Positions 8,156 through 16,691 of a stretch of DNA of 58,727 nucleotides are shown here, piece by piece. The DNA is from Kitasatospora sp. MAP5-34. GTDB taxonomy: Bacteria > Actinomycetota > Actinomycetes > Streptomycetales > Streptomycetaceae. The first letter of the stretch is position 1; each line of letters opens with the position of its first letter. The translations under genes were made by a program, and so were the position numbers. The stretch lies in NCBI RefSeq assembly GCF_029894335.1, contig NZ_JARXZC010000046.1, positions 1 to 58,727 of the forward strand. Reading direction: 5' to 3'. The notes under the pieces were generated by a model, which worked only from the letters and a program-made list of their open reading frames with translations, searched no databases and was not told the origin of the DNA.

Positions 8156-9160
8156 GGGTGACGAGCCGGGAGCCGTGGCTCCCGGCTCGCACCGGCCGGG
8201 TTCCTGGGCCGCGACGAGCTGGTCGGCCAACGCCGTCCGGTAGTACAGGACAGAGGGCCCGGAACGGCGGCGGTCGACCAGACGCGCCTCCAGCAGCACC
8301 TTCAGGTGGTCCCCGACCGTGCCCAGGCCGAGGCCGGTGAGTGCGGCGAGCTGGCTGGTACTTCGGGGCGGGTCGGTCCGGGCGAGGATCTCGGCGCGCG
8401 AGGCGCCCAGTAGCCGGGCGAGCGCCGTCGGAGCGGCGGCGGCCGGGCCCGGCTCGGCCAGCAGGCCGGAGGCCGGGTAGATCACGGCATAGCGGGCGGG
8501 CAGGTCGAACGCGACCCAGCCCCGGCGGGCGCTGCTCGGGATGAAGAGCAGCTCGGCACCGGACAGCTCACGGGTCGGCCGGTCGGAGAGGTTGATCCGC
8601 AGCCGGCCGTCGCCCAGCCAGCGCAGATTCGGGATCAGCTCCTCGATCGCCGAGGCCCAACCCTGCTGGCCCAGCCGGTGGATGCGGCTGACCACGTCGG
8701 CCTCGAAGATCCTGGCACGCCGTGGCCAGTCGGCCCGTACGCACTGCTCCCAGACCCACTCCAGCAGGTCGGCGATCATCGGAGCCAGGTCGGGCCGGTC
8801 CAGTTCGGCCGGCAGTGTGCCTCCGCAGGAGATGGCGACATCGGCCCGAGCCGCCTCCGGCGGGGTCGCGCGGAGCCGCCCGAGCTCCTGCTCGAAGGTG
8901 ACCTCTCCCAGGCACGGCGGCATGCCGACGAAGTCGGGCATCCACCGGGAGCGGAGCACCGATTCCACCCAGGCACGCGCGAACGCGTCCCCCGCCAGCC
9001 GCCGCCGGTAGGCCGGCAGGTGCCCGGCCAACCACGGCCGCTGCCACGGTTCGGGCCGCTCGTCGCTGAGGACACCCAGCGCCGCGACGGTCTCGACCAG
9101 CGGTGACAGCACGAAGCGGCTCCGCGCCAGCACGTCCGCGTCGACCAGCCACAACCCCAT
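8144..9160 (-). CDS. ArsR-type winged-helix regulator (DUF5937-like N-terminus)
   Basis: This 338-residue protein has a long N-terminal region (MGLWLVDADVLARSRFVLSP, then LVETVAALGVL) resembling DUF5937, and a C-terminal ArsR-like winged helix: RAEILARTDPPRSTSQLAAL followed by LGLGTVGDHLKVLLEARLV and a wing RRRSGPSVLYYRT. It binds DNA as a dimer; no cysteine metal site is evident in the helix-turn-helix, so it is probably not a metal sensor. GGGAGG lies eight bases before the ATG. It is divergent from an MFS exporter with only 61 bp between starts, the standard arrangement for a local exporter repressor. Confidence 0.8.
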   Translation of the reverse strand: MGLWLVDADVLARSRFVLSPLVETVAALGVLSDERPEPWQRPWLAGHLPAYRRRLAGDAFARAWVESVLRSRWMPDFVGMPPCLGEVTFEQELGRLRATPPEAARADVAISCGGTLPAELDRPDLAPMIADLLEWVWEQCVRADWPRRARIFEADVVSRIHRLGQQGWASAIEELIPNLRWLGDGRLRINLSDRPTRELSGAELLFIPSSARRGWVAFDLPARYAVIYPASGLLAEPGPAAAAPTALARLLGASRAEILARTDPPRSTSQLAALTGLGLGTVGDHLKVLLEARLVDRRRSGPSVLYYRTALADQLVAAQEPGRCEPGATAPGSSPSVR

Positions 9161-9221
9161 ACCTTTCGCCTCCCGCCGAAACAGTAGGGCGCAGCCGGTC
9201 CCGAGATCCACTCTTGGCGCC

Positions 9222-10445
9222 ATGCGTACGTACCGAGAGCTCTTCCAAGTACCCGAGTTCACCCCGCTGTTCGCCGCCGTGTCGTGCATGGTGGCAGGGG
9301 GGACGGTGACCGGCCTCGCGCTGGCCACCCTGGTCTTCGACCGGACCGGATCGGCCCTGCTGGCCGCCGTCAGCATGTTCGGCGCCTCGTTCGCCCAGGT
9401 GATCGGCGCGACCACCCTGCTGTCGGTGGGCGACCACCTGCCGCCCCGGCGGACCACGGTGACACTCGCGCTCGTCTTCGCGGCGGCGGCCCTGGCCCTC
9501 TCGCTGCCCGGCACCAGCGTCCCGGTGGCGCTGGCGATCGTGCTGGCCGTCGGCTTCGTCAACTCGATCGGTGGCGCGGTCCGTTGGGGCCTGGTCAGCG
9601 AGATCCTCCCCGAGGACGGCTACCTCCTCGGGCGGTCCGTCCTGAGCATGGCCTCCGGCGTGGTGCAGATCCTGGGCAACGGCGTGGGCGCCGCCGTGCT
9701 GCACTTCGTCTCACCACGCGCCGCGCTGGTGCTCAGCGCCTGCCTGTACCTCGCCGGGGCGCTGGTGACCCGCCTCGGACTCACCCGCCGCCCGGCCCGG
9801 GCGGCCGGGCGGGCGTCGGTACGCCAGACCTGGCGCGTCAACCGGCAGTTGCTGTCCGACCGGGCGGTGCGGCGGGTGTACTGCGGGCTCTGGGTGCCGA
9901 ACGGGCTGGTGGTCGGGGCCGAGGCGCTCTTCGTCCCGTACGCGGGAGCATCGGCCGGGGCCCTGTTCATGGCCGGAGCGCTCGGCATGCTGGTCGGCGA
10001 CACGGCGATGGGCCGGTTCGTACCGCAGCGCTGGCGGCGGGTGCTGATCACGGCGCTGCCACTCCTGATGGCCGCGCCCTACCTGCTGTTCCTGCTCGGG
10101 CCGGGCATACCCGAGGCCGTACTGCTGGTGGGCGTGGCCTCCGTCGGCTTCAGCACCAGCCTCCTGTTGCAGGACCGGCTGGTCACCCTCGTCCCGGCGG
10201 AGGTCCGTGGGCAGGCGCTCGGCCTGCACTCCTCCGGCATGCTCACCATGCAGGCCGTCTGCGCGGCCGTGGCCGGCGCGGTCGCGGGGCAGTTGTCACC
10301 CGCGACCACAATGGCGCTGATGGCGGGCCTGTCGGTGCTGGTGACCGCCGCACTCGCCCCCGGTTTCCGCCGACGACCCGAGCCGGTGAGAACTCAGACG
10401 TTGACGCCGAAGTCCAGCGCGATCCCGCGCAGTCCGGAGGCGTAA
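9222..10445 (+). CDS. MFS transporter (12 TM)
   Basis: The 407-residue protein is a 12-helix major facilitator, with MRTYRELFQVPEFTPLFAA at the N-terminus and a short degenerate motif A (LLSVGDHLPPRRTTV). No substrate can be inferred; the relation to MDR-type exporters next to ArsR regulators suggests efflux. It lies divergent to the ArsR-type regulator and is probably repressed by it. Its 3' end overlaps the convergent terD gene by 52 bp, so transcripts of the two overlap. Confidence 0.82.
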   Translation: MRTYRELFQVPEFTPLFAAVSCMVAGGTVTGLALATLVFDRTGSALLAAVSMFGASFAQVIGATTLLSVGDHLPPRRTTVTLALVFAAAALALSLPGTSVPVALAIVLAVGFVNSIGGAVRWGLVSEILPEDGYLLGRSVLSMASGVVQILGNGVGAAVLHFVSPRAALVLSACLYLAGALVTRLGLTRRPARAAGRASVRQTWRVNRQLLSDRAVRRVYCGLWVPNGLVVGAEALFVPYAGASAGALFMAGALGMLVGDTAMGRFVPQRWRRVLITALPLLMAAPYLLFLLGPGIPEAVLLVGVASVGFSTSLLLQDRLVTLVPAEVRGQALGLHSSGMLTMQAVCAAVAGAVAGQLSPATTMALMAGLSVLVTAALAPGFRRRPEPVRTQTLTPKSSAIPRSPEA

Positions 10446-10972
10446 CCCTGGCCCACGGCGCGGAACTTCCACTCCGCGCCGTACCGGTAGAGCTCGCCGA
10501 AGACCATGGCCGTCTCGGTCGAGGCGTCCTCGGTCAGGTCGTAGCGGGCCAGTTCGCGGCCGTCGGCCCGGTTGACCACCCGGATGTAGGCGTTGCGGAC
10601 CTGACCGAACGTCTGGCCACGGGTGTCGGCCTCGTAGATGGAGACCGGGAAGACGACCTTGGCGACGTCTGCGGGCACCAACGCCAGGTCGACGTTGATG
10701 GTCTCGTCGTCGGCGTCCCCGGTGCCACCGGCCAGCTCGTCGCCGGTGTGCTGGACCGAACCGTCCGGGCTGGTCAGGTTGTTGAAGAAGACGAAATGCA
10801 AGTCCGACAGCACCTTGCCGGTCGGCCCGCACAGCAGCGCGCTGGCGTCGAGGTCGTAGTCGGCACCGGTGGTGGTACGCGCCTGCCAGCCCAGACCGAT
10901 CGAGACGGCCGCCAGGCCCGGGGCCTCCTTGGTGAGCGAGACGTTGCCGCCCTTGGCCAGTGTGACTCCCAC
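10394..10972 (-). CDS. TerD-family protein (tellurite/stress)
   Basis: The 192-residue protein begins MGVTLAKGGNVSLTKEAPGL, the TerD start, and carries the Ca2+-binding motif region GADYDLDASALLC and DLHFVFFNNLTSPDGSV, with DDETINVDLALVPADV and the C-terminal FGELYRYGAEWKFRAVGQGY. TerD proteins are cytoplasmic Ca2+-binding proteins linked to tellurite and oxidative stress, phage resistance and development in streptomycetes. Start and length are canonical. No other ter genes are adjacent. A TCTACAG dyad lies about 70 bp upstream. Confidence 0.95.
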   Translation of the reverse strand: MGVTLAKGGNVSLTKEAPGLAAVSIGLGWQARTTTGADYDLDASALLCGPTGKVLSDLHFVFFNNLTSPDGSVQHTGDELAGGTGDADDETINVDLALVPADVAKVVFPVSIYEADTRGQTFGQVRNAYIRVVNRADGRELARYDLTEDASTETAMVFGELYRYGAEWKFRAVGQGYASGLRGIALDFGVNV

Positions 10973-11040
10973 GGTCCCCTCCTGGGTGATACCGGCCCGG
11001 CTCCGTGGAGCCCGGCGCCCTGCACGACGGAAATCAGAAA

Positions 11041-11056
11041 TCTACAGCACTGTAGA
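11041..11056 (-). promoter_or_regulatory. Inverted repeat upstream of terD
   Basis: TCTACAG and CTGTAGA form a perfect 7-bp dyad with a two-base centre, 69-84 bp upstream of the terD ATG. On the minus strand TAGATT overlaps its edge and could be a -10. The site is a candidate operator. The rest of 10973-11208 shows no gene. Confidence 0.4.
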
Positions 11057-11208
11057 GACATTGCGCGACGACCGTACCGGCCTTTCCACCGGCCGCGCGG
11101 ACGCTCTTGAGAGCCGCCCCTCCACCGTTACTTCGGCCCACCACCCGAGGGAGACCCTTTGGCCGTTCCGGACCTCTTGTCGCTACGCCGAGCGCACCCC
11201 GCCGCCCG

Positions 11209-11874
11209 TCAGGCCCCGGCGAGCGCGGCGAGCAGGGCTTCGGCCACCGGCTCGGGGCCCGAGGTGAGTTCCAGGGTCAGCCCGGCCGCGGCGGGTGCGT
11301 CCAGCAGCGCGAGCAGGGCGTGCGCCACGTCGTCCCGGGGGACGGAGCCCAGCGGCAGCGGCGGGGCGGCGAGGCGGACCAGCCCGGTGCCGGGGTCGTC
11401 GGTGAGCGGGCCGGGGCGCAGCACCGTCCAGTCCAGCCGGCGGGCGCGAAGGTCGTCCTCGGCGGCCGACTTGGCGCGCAGGTAGCTCGCGAACTCCGGG
11501 TCCGTGCCGGGGGCGTCCGCGCTGTCGAGGCCCATCGTGCTGATCATCAGATATCTGCGGACACCGGCCAGTTCGGCGGCATCGGCGAGCAGCGCTGCAG
11601 CGGCCCGGTCCACCGTGTCCTTCCGGCCGATCCCGCTGGCGGGGCCCGCCCCGGCGGCGAAGACCACGGCGTCGGCCCCGCGCAGGTGCTCGGCGAGGCC
11701 GGCCGGGGAGATCGACTCGAGGTCGCACACGACGGCCCGGGCACCGAGGGCCGCCAGGTCCGCCGCCTGCGCGGCCTTGCGGATCAGCCCGGTCGCGGAG
11801 TCGCCGCGAGCGGTGAGCAGCCGTTCCAGCCGGAGCGCGATCTTGCCGTGACCACCCGCGATGACAACGTCCAT
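11209..11874 (-). CDS. NAD(P)-binding SDR-like oxidoreductase (NmrA type)
   Basis: The 221-residue protein opens MDVVIAGGHGKIALRLERLL, an atypical-SDR Rossmann motif (G-G-x-G-x-I-A), then ALGARAVVCDLES and ADAVVFAAGAG. The segment SYLRAKSAAEDDLRARRLDWTVLRPG replaces the classical Y-x-x-x-K with a sugar-epimerase-like layout typical of NmrA/YwnB-type proteins that bind NAD(P) and act as reductases or redox sensors. Start ATG at 11874 fits the family; the upstream extension in frame does not. Substrate unknown. The PfpI-like gene lies 76 bp upstream on the same strand, so they may form an operon. Confidence 0.82.
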   Translation of the reverse strand: MDVVIAGGHGKIALRLERLLTARGDSATGLIRKAAQAADLAALGARAVVCDLESISPAGLAEHLRGADAVVFAAGAGPASGIGRKDTVDRAAAALLADAAELAGVRRYLMISTMGLDSADAPGTDPEFASYLRAKSAAEDDLRARRLDWTVLRPGPLTDDPGTGLVRLAAPPLPLGSVPRDDVAHALLALLDAPAAAGLTLELTSGPEPVAEALLAALAGA

Positions 11875-11950
11875 GGGCCCGACGCTACCCGGCGGCCGAG
11901 CGCCGGGTAGCCGGGCCACCGCCGAACGGGTCAAGTCAGGTCAGCCCTGG

Positions 11951-12517
11951 TCAGTCGACGGGCGCCTTCTCGCGCAGCACCTGGACGAAGGCCCGCATCC
12001 AGCCCGGGTGGTCCGGCCAGGCGCGGGCGGAGACCAGGACGCCGTCCACCACGGCCTCGCTGTCCACGAACCCGGCGCCGCCGGCCGCGACATCGGGCTC
12101 AAGCGCGGGGTAGGCGGCCGTCCGCCGTCCGTCCAGGGCGCCGGTCGCGAGGGTGATCAGCGGACCGTGGCAGATCTGCGCGACCGGCTTGTCGAGCTCG
12201 AAGAAGTGGTCGACGATCCGCTTGACCTCGGGGTTGTTGCGCAGGTACTCGGGCGCCCGGCCGCCGGGCAGCACCAGGGCGACGTACTCCGCCGGGTCCA
12301 CCTCGGCGAACGCCTTGTCGGCGGGCCAGGTGTAACCGGGCTTCTCGGTGTAGGTGTCGAAGCCGTCCACGAAGTCGTGGACCACGAACTGGAGCGTCTT
12401 GCGGCTGGGCGCCGCCACGTCCACCTCGTAGCCCTCCTCCAGCAGCCGCTGGTAGGGGTAGAAGACCTCCAGCGACTCGGCCGCGTCGCCGGTGACGATC
12501 AGGATCTTGGCTGCCAT
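11951..12517 (-). CDS. DJ-1/PfpI-family protein
   Basis: The protein of 188 residues has the DJ-1/PfpI flavodoxin-like fold: MAAKILIVTGDAAESLEVFY at the start, EYVALVLPGGRAPEYLRNN, and the nucleophile elbow AQICHGP with the reactive cysteine. Family members act as glyoxalase III-like deglycases, proteases or chaperones in carbonyl stress; the exact activity is not readable. ATG at 12517 with an upstream GGAGGGG is preferred over the longer frame. It likely precedes the NAD(P)-binding gene in one transcript. Confidence 0.88.
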   Translation of the reverse strand: MAAKILIVTGDAAESLEVFYPYQRLLEEGYEVDVAAPSRKTLQFVVHDFVDGFDTYTEKPGYTWPADKAFAEVDPAEYVALVLPGGRAPEYLRNNPEVKRIVDHFFELDKPVAQICHGPLITLATGALDGRRTAAYPALEPDVAAGGAGFVDSEAVVDGVLVSARAWPDHPGWMRAFVQVLREKAPVD

Positions 12518-12718
12518 GCCCGGGTACCACCCCTCCGTTCGCCCACGCGGTGTGGGCCCGGCCACACCCTGCCCGCTGACGGACCGTTAGGCAATGAGGC
12601 GCACGCCCGGTCCGGTGCACGCGCCCCCACGTGCGCCCCCTCCGTTCACGTGCCCCGCCCACCGAACCGGTGTGCCGCATGGGGTGCAGGAGCCACCGGG
12701 GAGGGGCAGGGTTGGGGT

Positions 12719-14197
12719 GTGGCTATCGAAGAACGCGGCGCGGGCACCCTGCGACTCGGCACGGTACGGGGACGGTGGGTGCTGCTCGCCACGGCGCTCG
12801 GCTCCGGGATGGCGATGCTCGACGGCACGGTGGTCAACGTCGCGCTGCCCAGGATCGGCAAGGATCTGGGGGCTTCGATCGCCGCCCTGCAGTGGGTGGT
12901 CAACGCCTACCTGCTCACCCTCGCGGGGCTGATCCTGCTCGGCGGCTCGCTCGGCGACCGCTTCGGCAGGCGCCGGGTCTTCGTGATCGGCGTCGGCTGG
13001 TTCGCGGCGGCCTCGGCGCTCTGCGCGATCGCGCCGACCGTCGAGGTGCTGATCGCGGCGCGCGCCCTGCAGGGGATCGGCGGCGCGCTGCTCACCCCGG
13101 GCTCGCTCGCCATGCTGCAGGCCACCTTCCACCCGGACGACCGCTCCGGCGCGGTCGGCGTCTGGTCGGGGCTCGGCGGCGTGGCGGCGGCGGTCGGGCC
13201 GTTCCTGGGCGGCTGGCTGGTGCAGGGCCCGGGCTGGCGCTGGATCTTCCTGCTGAACGTCCCGCTCGCCCTGGTGGTGGTCCTGGTGGCCACCCGCCAC
13301 GTCCCGGAGAGCCGGGACGAGACGGCGTCCGGGCACTTCGACGTCCGGGGCGCGGTCCTGGCCGCCCTCGCCCTCGGCGGGGTGACGTACGCGCTGACGG
13401 AGGGCGGCAGGGGGCTGTCGGCGGTGGCGGGCGTGGCGGGCCTCGCACTGGGCGCGGCCTTCGTACTGGCCGAGCGCCGCAGTCCGGACCCGATGCTGCC
13501 GCTGGAGCTGTTCCGCTCGCGGGTGTTCACCACCGTAAACCTGGTCACGCTCTGCGTGTACGGGGCGTTCAGCGGGATCTTCCTGCTGCTCACGGTGCAG
13601 CTGCAGATCGTGTCGGGCTTCCAGCCGCTCACCTCCGGGCTCGCCCTGCTGCCGATCACCATGCTGATGCTGGCGTTCTCCGGCCGGGCCGGGCAGCTGG
13701 GCCGCCGGATCGGGCCGAGGCTGCCGCTCACCGTCGGGCCGGCGCTCTGCGCGGCGGGCGTGCTGCTGATGCTGCGGATCGGGCCCGGCGCCTCGTACTG
13801 GACGGACGTGCTGCCCGCCGTGGCGGTGATGGGCTCGGGGATGACCCTGCTGGTGGCCCCGCTGACGGCGACCGTGCTGGCTGCGGTGGAGGTCCGCCGG
13901 GCCGGCATCGCGAGCGGCGTGAACAACGCCGCCGCCCGCGCCGCCGGACTGCTCGCGGTCGCCGCACTACCCGCGCTGGCGGGCCTGAGCGGCGAGGCCT
14001 ACCAGATCCCCGCCCGGGTGGACAGCGCCTTCAGGACCGCGATGCTGATCTGCGCGGGCCTGCTCGCCACCGGGGGCCTGCTGGCCTTCACCACCATCCG
14101 CAACGACGCGCTGACCCCGGACCACCCGGTCGCCGAGCCCGACTGCGAGTGGTACTGCGGCCCGACCACTCCCCCACTCGAGTCCGACCACGAATAG
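12719..14197 (+). CDS. MFS exporter, DHA2 family, 14 TM
   Basis: The 492-residue protein has DHA2 hallmarks: MLDGTVVNVALPRIGKDLG in helix 1, LLGGSLGDRFGRRRVFVIG as motif A, and GVAAAVGPFLGGWLVQG as motif C. It should be a proton-driven exporter of amphipathic compounds. The start is GTG 12719, preceded by GGGAGGGG; the frame is open upstream but that part reads as the antisense of the PfpI gene. It is divergent from the PfpI-like gene with about 200 bp between, and convergent with purB over a shared terminator. Its C-terminal tail (CEWYCGPTTPPLESDHE) is cytoplasmic and unusual. Confidence 0.87.
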   Translation: MAIEERGAGTLRLGTVRGRWVLLATALGSGMAMLDGTVVNVALPRIGKDLGASIAALQWVVNAYLLTLAGLILLGGSLGDRFGRRRVFVIGVGWFAAASALCAIAPTVEVLIAARALQGIGGALLTPGSLAMLQATFHPDDRSGAVGVWSGLGGVAAAVGPFLGGWLVQGPGWRWIFLLNVPLALVVVLVATRHVPESRDETASGHFDVRGAVLAALALGGVTYALTEGGRGLSAVAGVAGLALGAAFVLAERRSPDPMLPLELFRSRVFTTVNLVTLCVYGAFSGIFLLLTVQLQIVSGFQPLTSGLALLPITMLMLAFSGRAGQLGRRIGPRLPLTVGPALCAAGVLLMLRIGPGASYWTDVLPAVAVMGSGMTLLVAPLTATVLAAVEVRRAGIASGVNNAAARAAGLLAVAALPALAGLSGEAYQIPARVDSAFRTAMLICAGLLATGGLLAFTTIRNDALTPDHPVAEPDCEWYCGPTTPPLESDHE

Positions 14198-14207
14198 GCA
14201 GAGCAGG

Positions 14208-14238
14208 AGGGGTGCGGGGCACTCTGCCCCGCACCCCT
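14208..14238. terminator. Bidirectional terminator between MFS and purB
   Basis: A 14-bp perfect stem (AGGGGTGCGGGGCA, 14208-14221, with 14225-14238) and three-base loop lies between the two convergent stops, serving both genes. Confidence 0.85.
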
Positions 14239-14253
14239 CACGTCTGCCCGAAC

Positions 14254-15684
14254 CTAGAGAATGTCGCCCGGCGCGTACTTCGCCGCCTCCGGGTACGCGC
14301 CCGCGACGGCCTCGATCCGCCGCACGACCTCCGCGACCTGCGCACCCGCCGCGCCGGTGAACGAGATCCGGTCGGCGAGCAGCGCGTCCAGCGCGGCCCG
14401 GTCGAGCGGCATCCGGTCGTCCGCCGCGATCCGGTCGAGCATCGCGTTCTCGCGGACGCCCTCCCGCATGGCGAGCGCCGCCGCGACGGCGTGCTCCTTG
14501 ATGACCTCGTGCGCGGTCTCGCGGCCGACACCGACCCGCACCGCGCCCATCAGGACCTTGGTGGTGGCGAGGAACGGCAGGTAGCGATCCAGCTCGGCCT
14601 CGATGACGGCCGGGAAGGCGCCGAACTCGTCGAGGACGGTCAGGAAGGTCTCCAGCAGACCGTCGAACGCGAAGAACGCGTCCGGCAGGGCGACCCGGCG
14701 GACCACCGAGCAGGAGACGTCACCCTCGTTCCACTGGTCGCCGCCCAGCTCGGCGGTCATCGAGGCGTAACCCCGGATGATCACGGCGAGGCCGTTGACG
14801 CGCTCGCAGGAGCGGGTGTTCATCTTGTGCGGCATCGCGGACGAGCCGACCTGGCCGGCCTTGAAGCCCTCGGTGACCAGCTCGTGCCCGGCCATCAGGC
14901 GGATGGTCTTGGCGAGGCTGGACGGCGCGGCGGAGAGCTGGACGAGGGCGGTGACGACCTCGAAGTCCAGCGAGCGCGGGTAGACCTGGCCGACACTGGT
15001 GAACACGTTGTCGAAGCCGAGGTGGCCGGCGACGCGCTGCTCCAGCTCGGCGAGCTTCTCGGCATCGCCGCCCAGCAGGTCGAGCATGTCCTGGGCGGTG
15101 CCGACCGGGCCCTTGATCCCGCGCAGCGGGTAGCGGGCGATCAGCTCCTCGAGGCGGTTGAAGGCGACCAGCAGCTCGTCGGCGGTGGTCGCGAAGCGCT
15201 TGCCGAGCGTGGTGGCCTGGGCGGCGACGTTGTGCGACCGGCCGGCCATCACCAGCTCGGCGTGCTGGGCGGCCAGCTTGCCGAGGCGGACCAGCACCGC
15301 GACCGTACGGTCCCGGACGTGCTCCAGGGACTGCCGGATCTGCAGCTGCTCGACGTTCTCGGTGAGGTCCCGAGAGGTCATGCCCTTGTGGATCTGCTCG
15401 TGGCCGGCGAGGTCGCTGAACTCCTCGATCCGGGCCTTGACGTCGTGCCGGGTGATCCGCTCGCGGGCGGCGATCGAGTCCAGGTCGACCTGGTCGATCA
15501 CTCGCTCGTAGTCGGCGACAGCGGTGGCCGGCACCTCGATGCCGAGGTCCTGCTGTGCCTTCAGGACGGCGAGCCAGAGGTGGCGCTCAAGGACCACCTT
15601 GTGCTCGGGGGACCACAGTTGAGCCAGGGTCGCCGAGGCGTACCGGGAGGCCAGGACATTGGGGATCTGGGGCTTCGCGCTCAC
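14254..15684 (-). CDS. purB: Adenylosuccinate lyase
   Basis: The 476-residue enzyme cleaves adenylosuccinate to AMP and fumarate and SAICAR to AICAR and fumarate in purine synthesis. It is a fumarase/aspartase-superfamily homotetramer. Visible signatures are TSRDLTENVEQLQ, the catalytic histidine in GRSHNVAAQATTLG, and the mobile-loop signature GSSAMPHKMNTRSCER around residue 280 with the catalytic Ser. Start GTG 15684 gives VSAKPQIPNVLASRYAS, the usual N-terminus of this branch. It stands alone, not in a pur cluster, as in other streptomycetes. Confidence 0.95.
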   Translation of the reverse strand: MSAKPQIPNVLASRYASATLAQLWSPEHKVVLERHLWLAVLKAQQDLGIEVPATAVADYERVIDQVDLDSIAARERITRHDVKARIEEFSDLAGHEQIHKGMTSRDLTENVEQLQIRQSLEHVRDRTVAVLVRLGKLAAQHAELVMAGRSHNVAAQATTLGKRFATTADELLVAFNRLEELIARYPLRGIKGPVGTAQDMLDLLGGDAEKLAELEQRVAGHLGFDNVFTSVGQVYPRSLDFEVVTALVQLSAAPSSLAKTIRLMAGHELVTEGFKAGQVGSSAMPHKMNTRSCERVNGLAVIIRGYASMTAELGGDQWNEGDVSCSVVRRVALPDAFFAFDGLLETFLTVLDEFGAFPAVIEAELDRYLPFLATTKVLMGAVRVGVGRETAHEVIKEHAVAAALAMREGVRENAMLDRIAADDRMPLDRAALDALLADRISFTGAAGAQVAEVVRRIEAVAGAYPEAAKYAPGDIL

Positions 15685-15757
15685 GCTTCGCAAGCCTAAC
15701 AGTCCAGGTCAGCCCAGCTCACGGCGGCTCGTCCACTGGAGCTTCGCACAGACCTGC

Positions 15758-16198
15758 CTACTGCCCGCTGAGCAGCGGCAGCACCTGGCGGCAGAGCGAG
15801 GTCAGGGCGATCCGCTGCTCGTCGTCGAGCGAGCCGAAGGCGTGGTGGGCGCGGGTCATGTCGGCGCGGATCAGCGAGAGGATCTCCTCGCCCTGCTCGG
15901 TGATCGCCACGATCTTGACGCGGCGGTCGCTGGCGGCGGCCTCCCGGCGGGCCAGCTCCAGGGACTCCAGCCGGTCCACGATGCCGGTGACGTTGGAGGC
16001 GTCGCAGCCGAGGCGTCCGGCCAGCGCCCGCATCGGCACCGGTTCCTGCACCGCCTTGAGTGCCTTGGCCTGCGAAGGGGTCAGCCCGTGCCGGGCCGCG
16101 GCGGACGCGAAGTCCTGGAAGTAGGCGGTGCCGACCGCAGCCACCGCCTCCATCAGGTCAGCGGTGGTCGGTACGCCGGTGGTAACTGTGGTGCCCAT
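15758..16198 (-). CDS. MarR-family transcriptional regulator
   Basis: This 146-residue MarR protein shows FASAAARHGLTPSQAKALKAV, the recognition helix RLGCDASNVTGIVDRLESL, and wing AAASDRRVKIVAITEQGEEIL with the conserved D-R-R. A single cysteine in the recognition helix (residue near 85, LGCDASN) may allow oxidation sensing, an inference. ATG at 16198 is favoured over in-frame upstream codons. It lies 73 bp upstream of purB on the same strand. A CTTTGA-TCAAAG dyad sits 39 bp upstream of its start. Confidence 0.85.
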   Translation of the reverse strand: MGTTVTTGVPTTADLMEAVAAVGTAYFQDFASAAARHGLTPSQAKALKAVQEPVPMRALAGRLGCDASNVTGIVDRLESLELARREAAASDRRVKIVAITEQGEEILSLIRADMTRAHHAFGSLDDEQRIALTSLCRQVLPLLSGQ

Positions 16199-16236
16199 AG
16201 GCGCCAGGGTACGCACAAGTGCTTCAGTTACTCCAG

Positions 16237-16252
16237 CTTTGACCGATCAAAG
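16237..16252 (-). promoter_or_regulatory. Candidate MarR operator
   Basis: A perfect dyad, CTTTGA-CCGA-TCAAAG, lies between the MarR gene start (16198) and the stop of the DUF3037 gene (16284). Position and symmetry fit autorepression by the MarR protein. Confidence 0.45.
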
Positions 16253-16283
16253 GGACTCTCGGCCCCCACAGGTCAGAGCATCG

Positions 16284-16691
16284 TCAGAGCACCAGCGCCT
16301 CGAAGAGCCGCCGCAACTCGGCCTCCGGGTCCGCCGTGAGCCCGGTGTGCACGGGCCCCGGCTGGACCATCGCGCTACGCGGCGCGGTGAGCCAGCGGAA
16401 CCGCTGACCTGCGTTGTCACCGGCCGCCGGCCCGGCCCCGGGCCCACCGGCGCAGACGGCCTCGATCCCGTGCAGCGCCCGCCGCACCCCGGCCACGTCG
16501 GCGACCGGGTCGAGCGCCAGCAGCCGGCTCTGGTCCAGGTGGGTACGGGCGCCCAGGTGCGCGTGCTGCCGGCAGTAGAGCAGCACGCCGATGTTGACGC
16601 ACTCCCCCCGCTCGACCCGGGGAACGGCCCGGATCACCGCGTACTCGTAGTCGTGCAGCTCGTGCTCGACCGAATCCGACTCGTACGTCAT
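16284..16691 (-). CDS. DUF3037-family protein
   Basis: The 135-residue protein contains DYEYAVIRAVPRVERGECVNIGVLLYCR, the DUF3037 signature, and RWLTAPRSAMVQPGPVHTGL. DUF3037 has no assigned biochemical role, but its gene nearly always follows a HipA-like kinase gene, as here. ATG 16691 overlaps the kinase stop by four bases (ATGA), indicating translational coupling. No membrane or signal segment is seen. Confidence 0.85.
   Translation of the reverse strand: MTYESDSVEHELHDYEYAVIRAVPRVERGECVNIGVLLYCRQHAHLGARTHLDQSRLLALDPVADVAGVRRALHGIEAVCAGGPGAGPAAGDNAGQRFRWLTAPRSAMVQPGPVHTGLTADPEAELRRLFEALVL

Noticed and set aside
12631..15699. A 1022-codon open frame across the MFS gene and purB
   Set aside because: It runs in a non-coding frame of both genes; length is an effect of very high GC.
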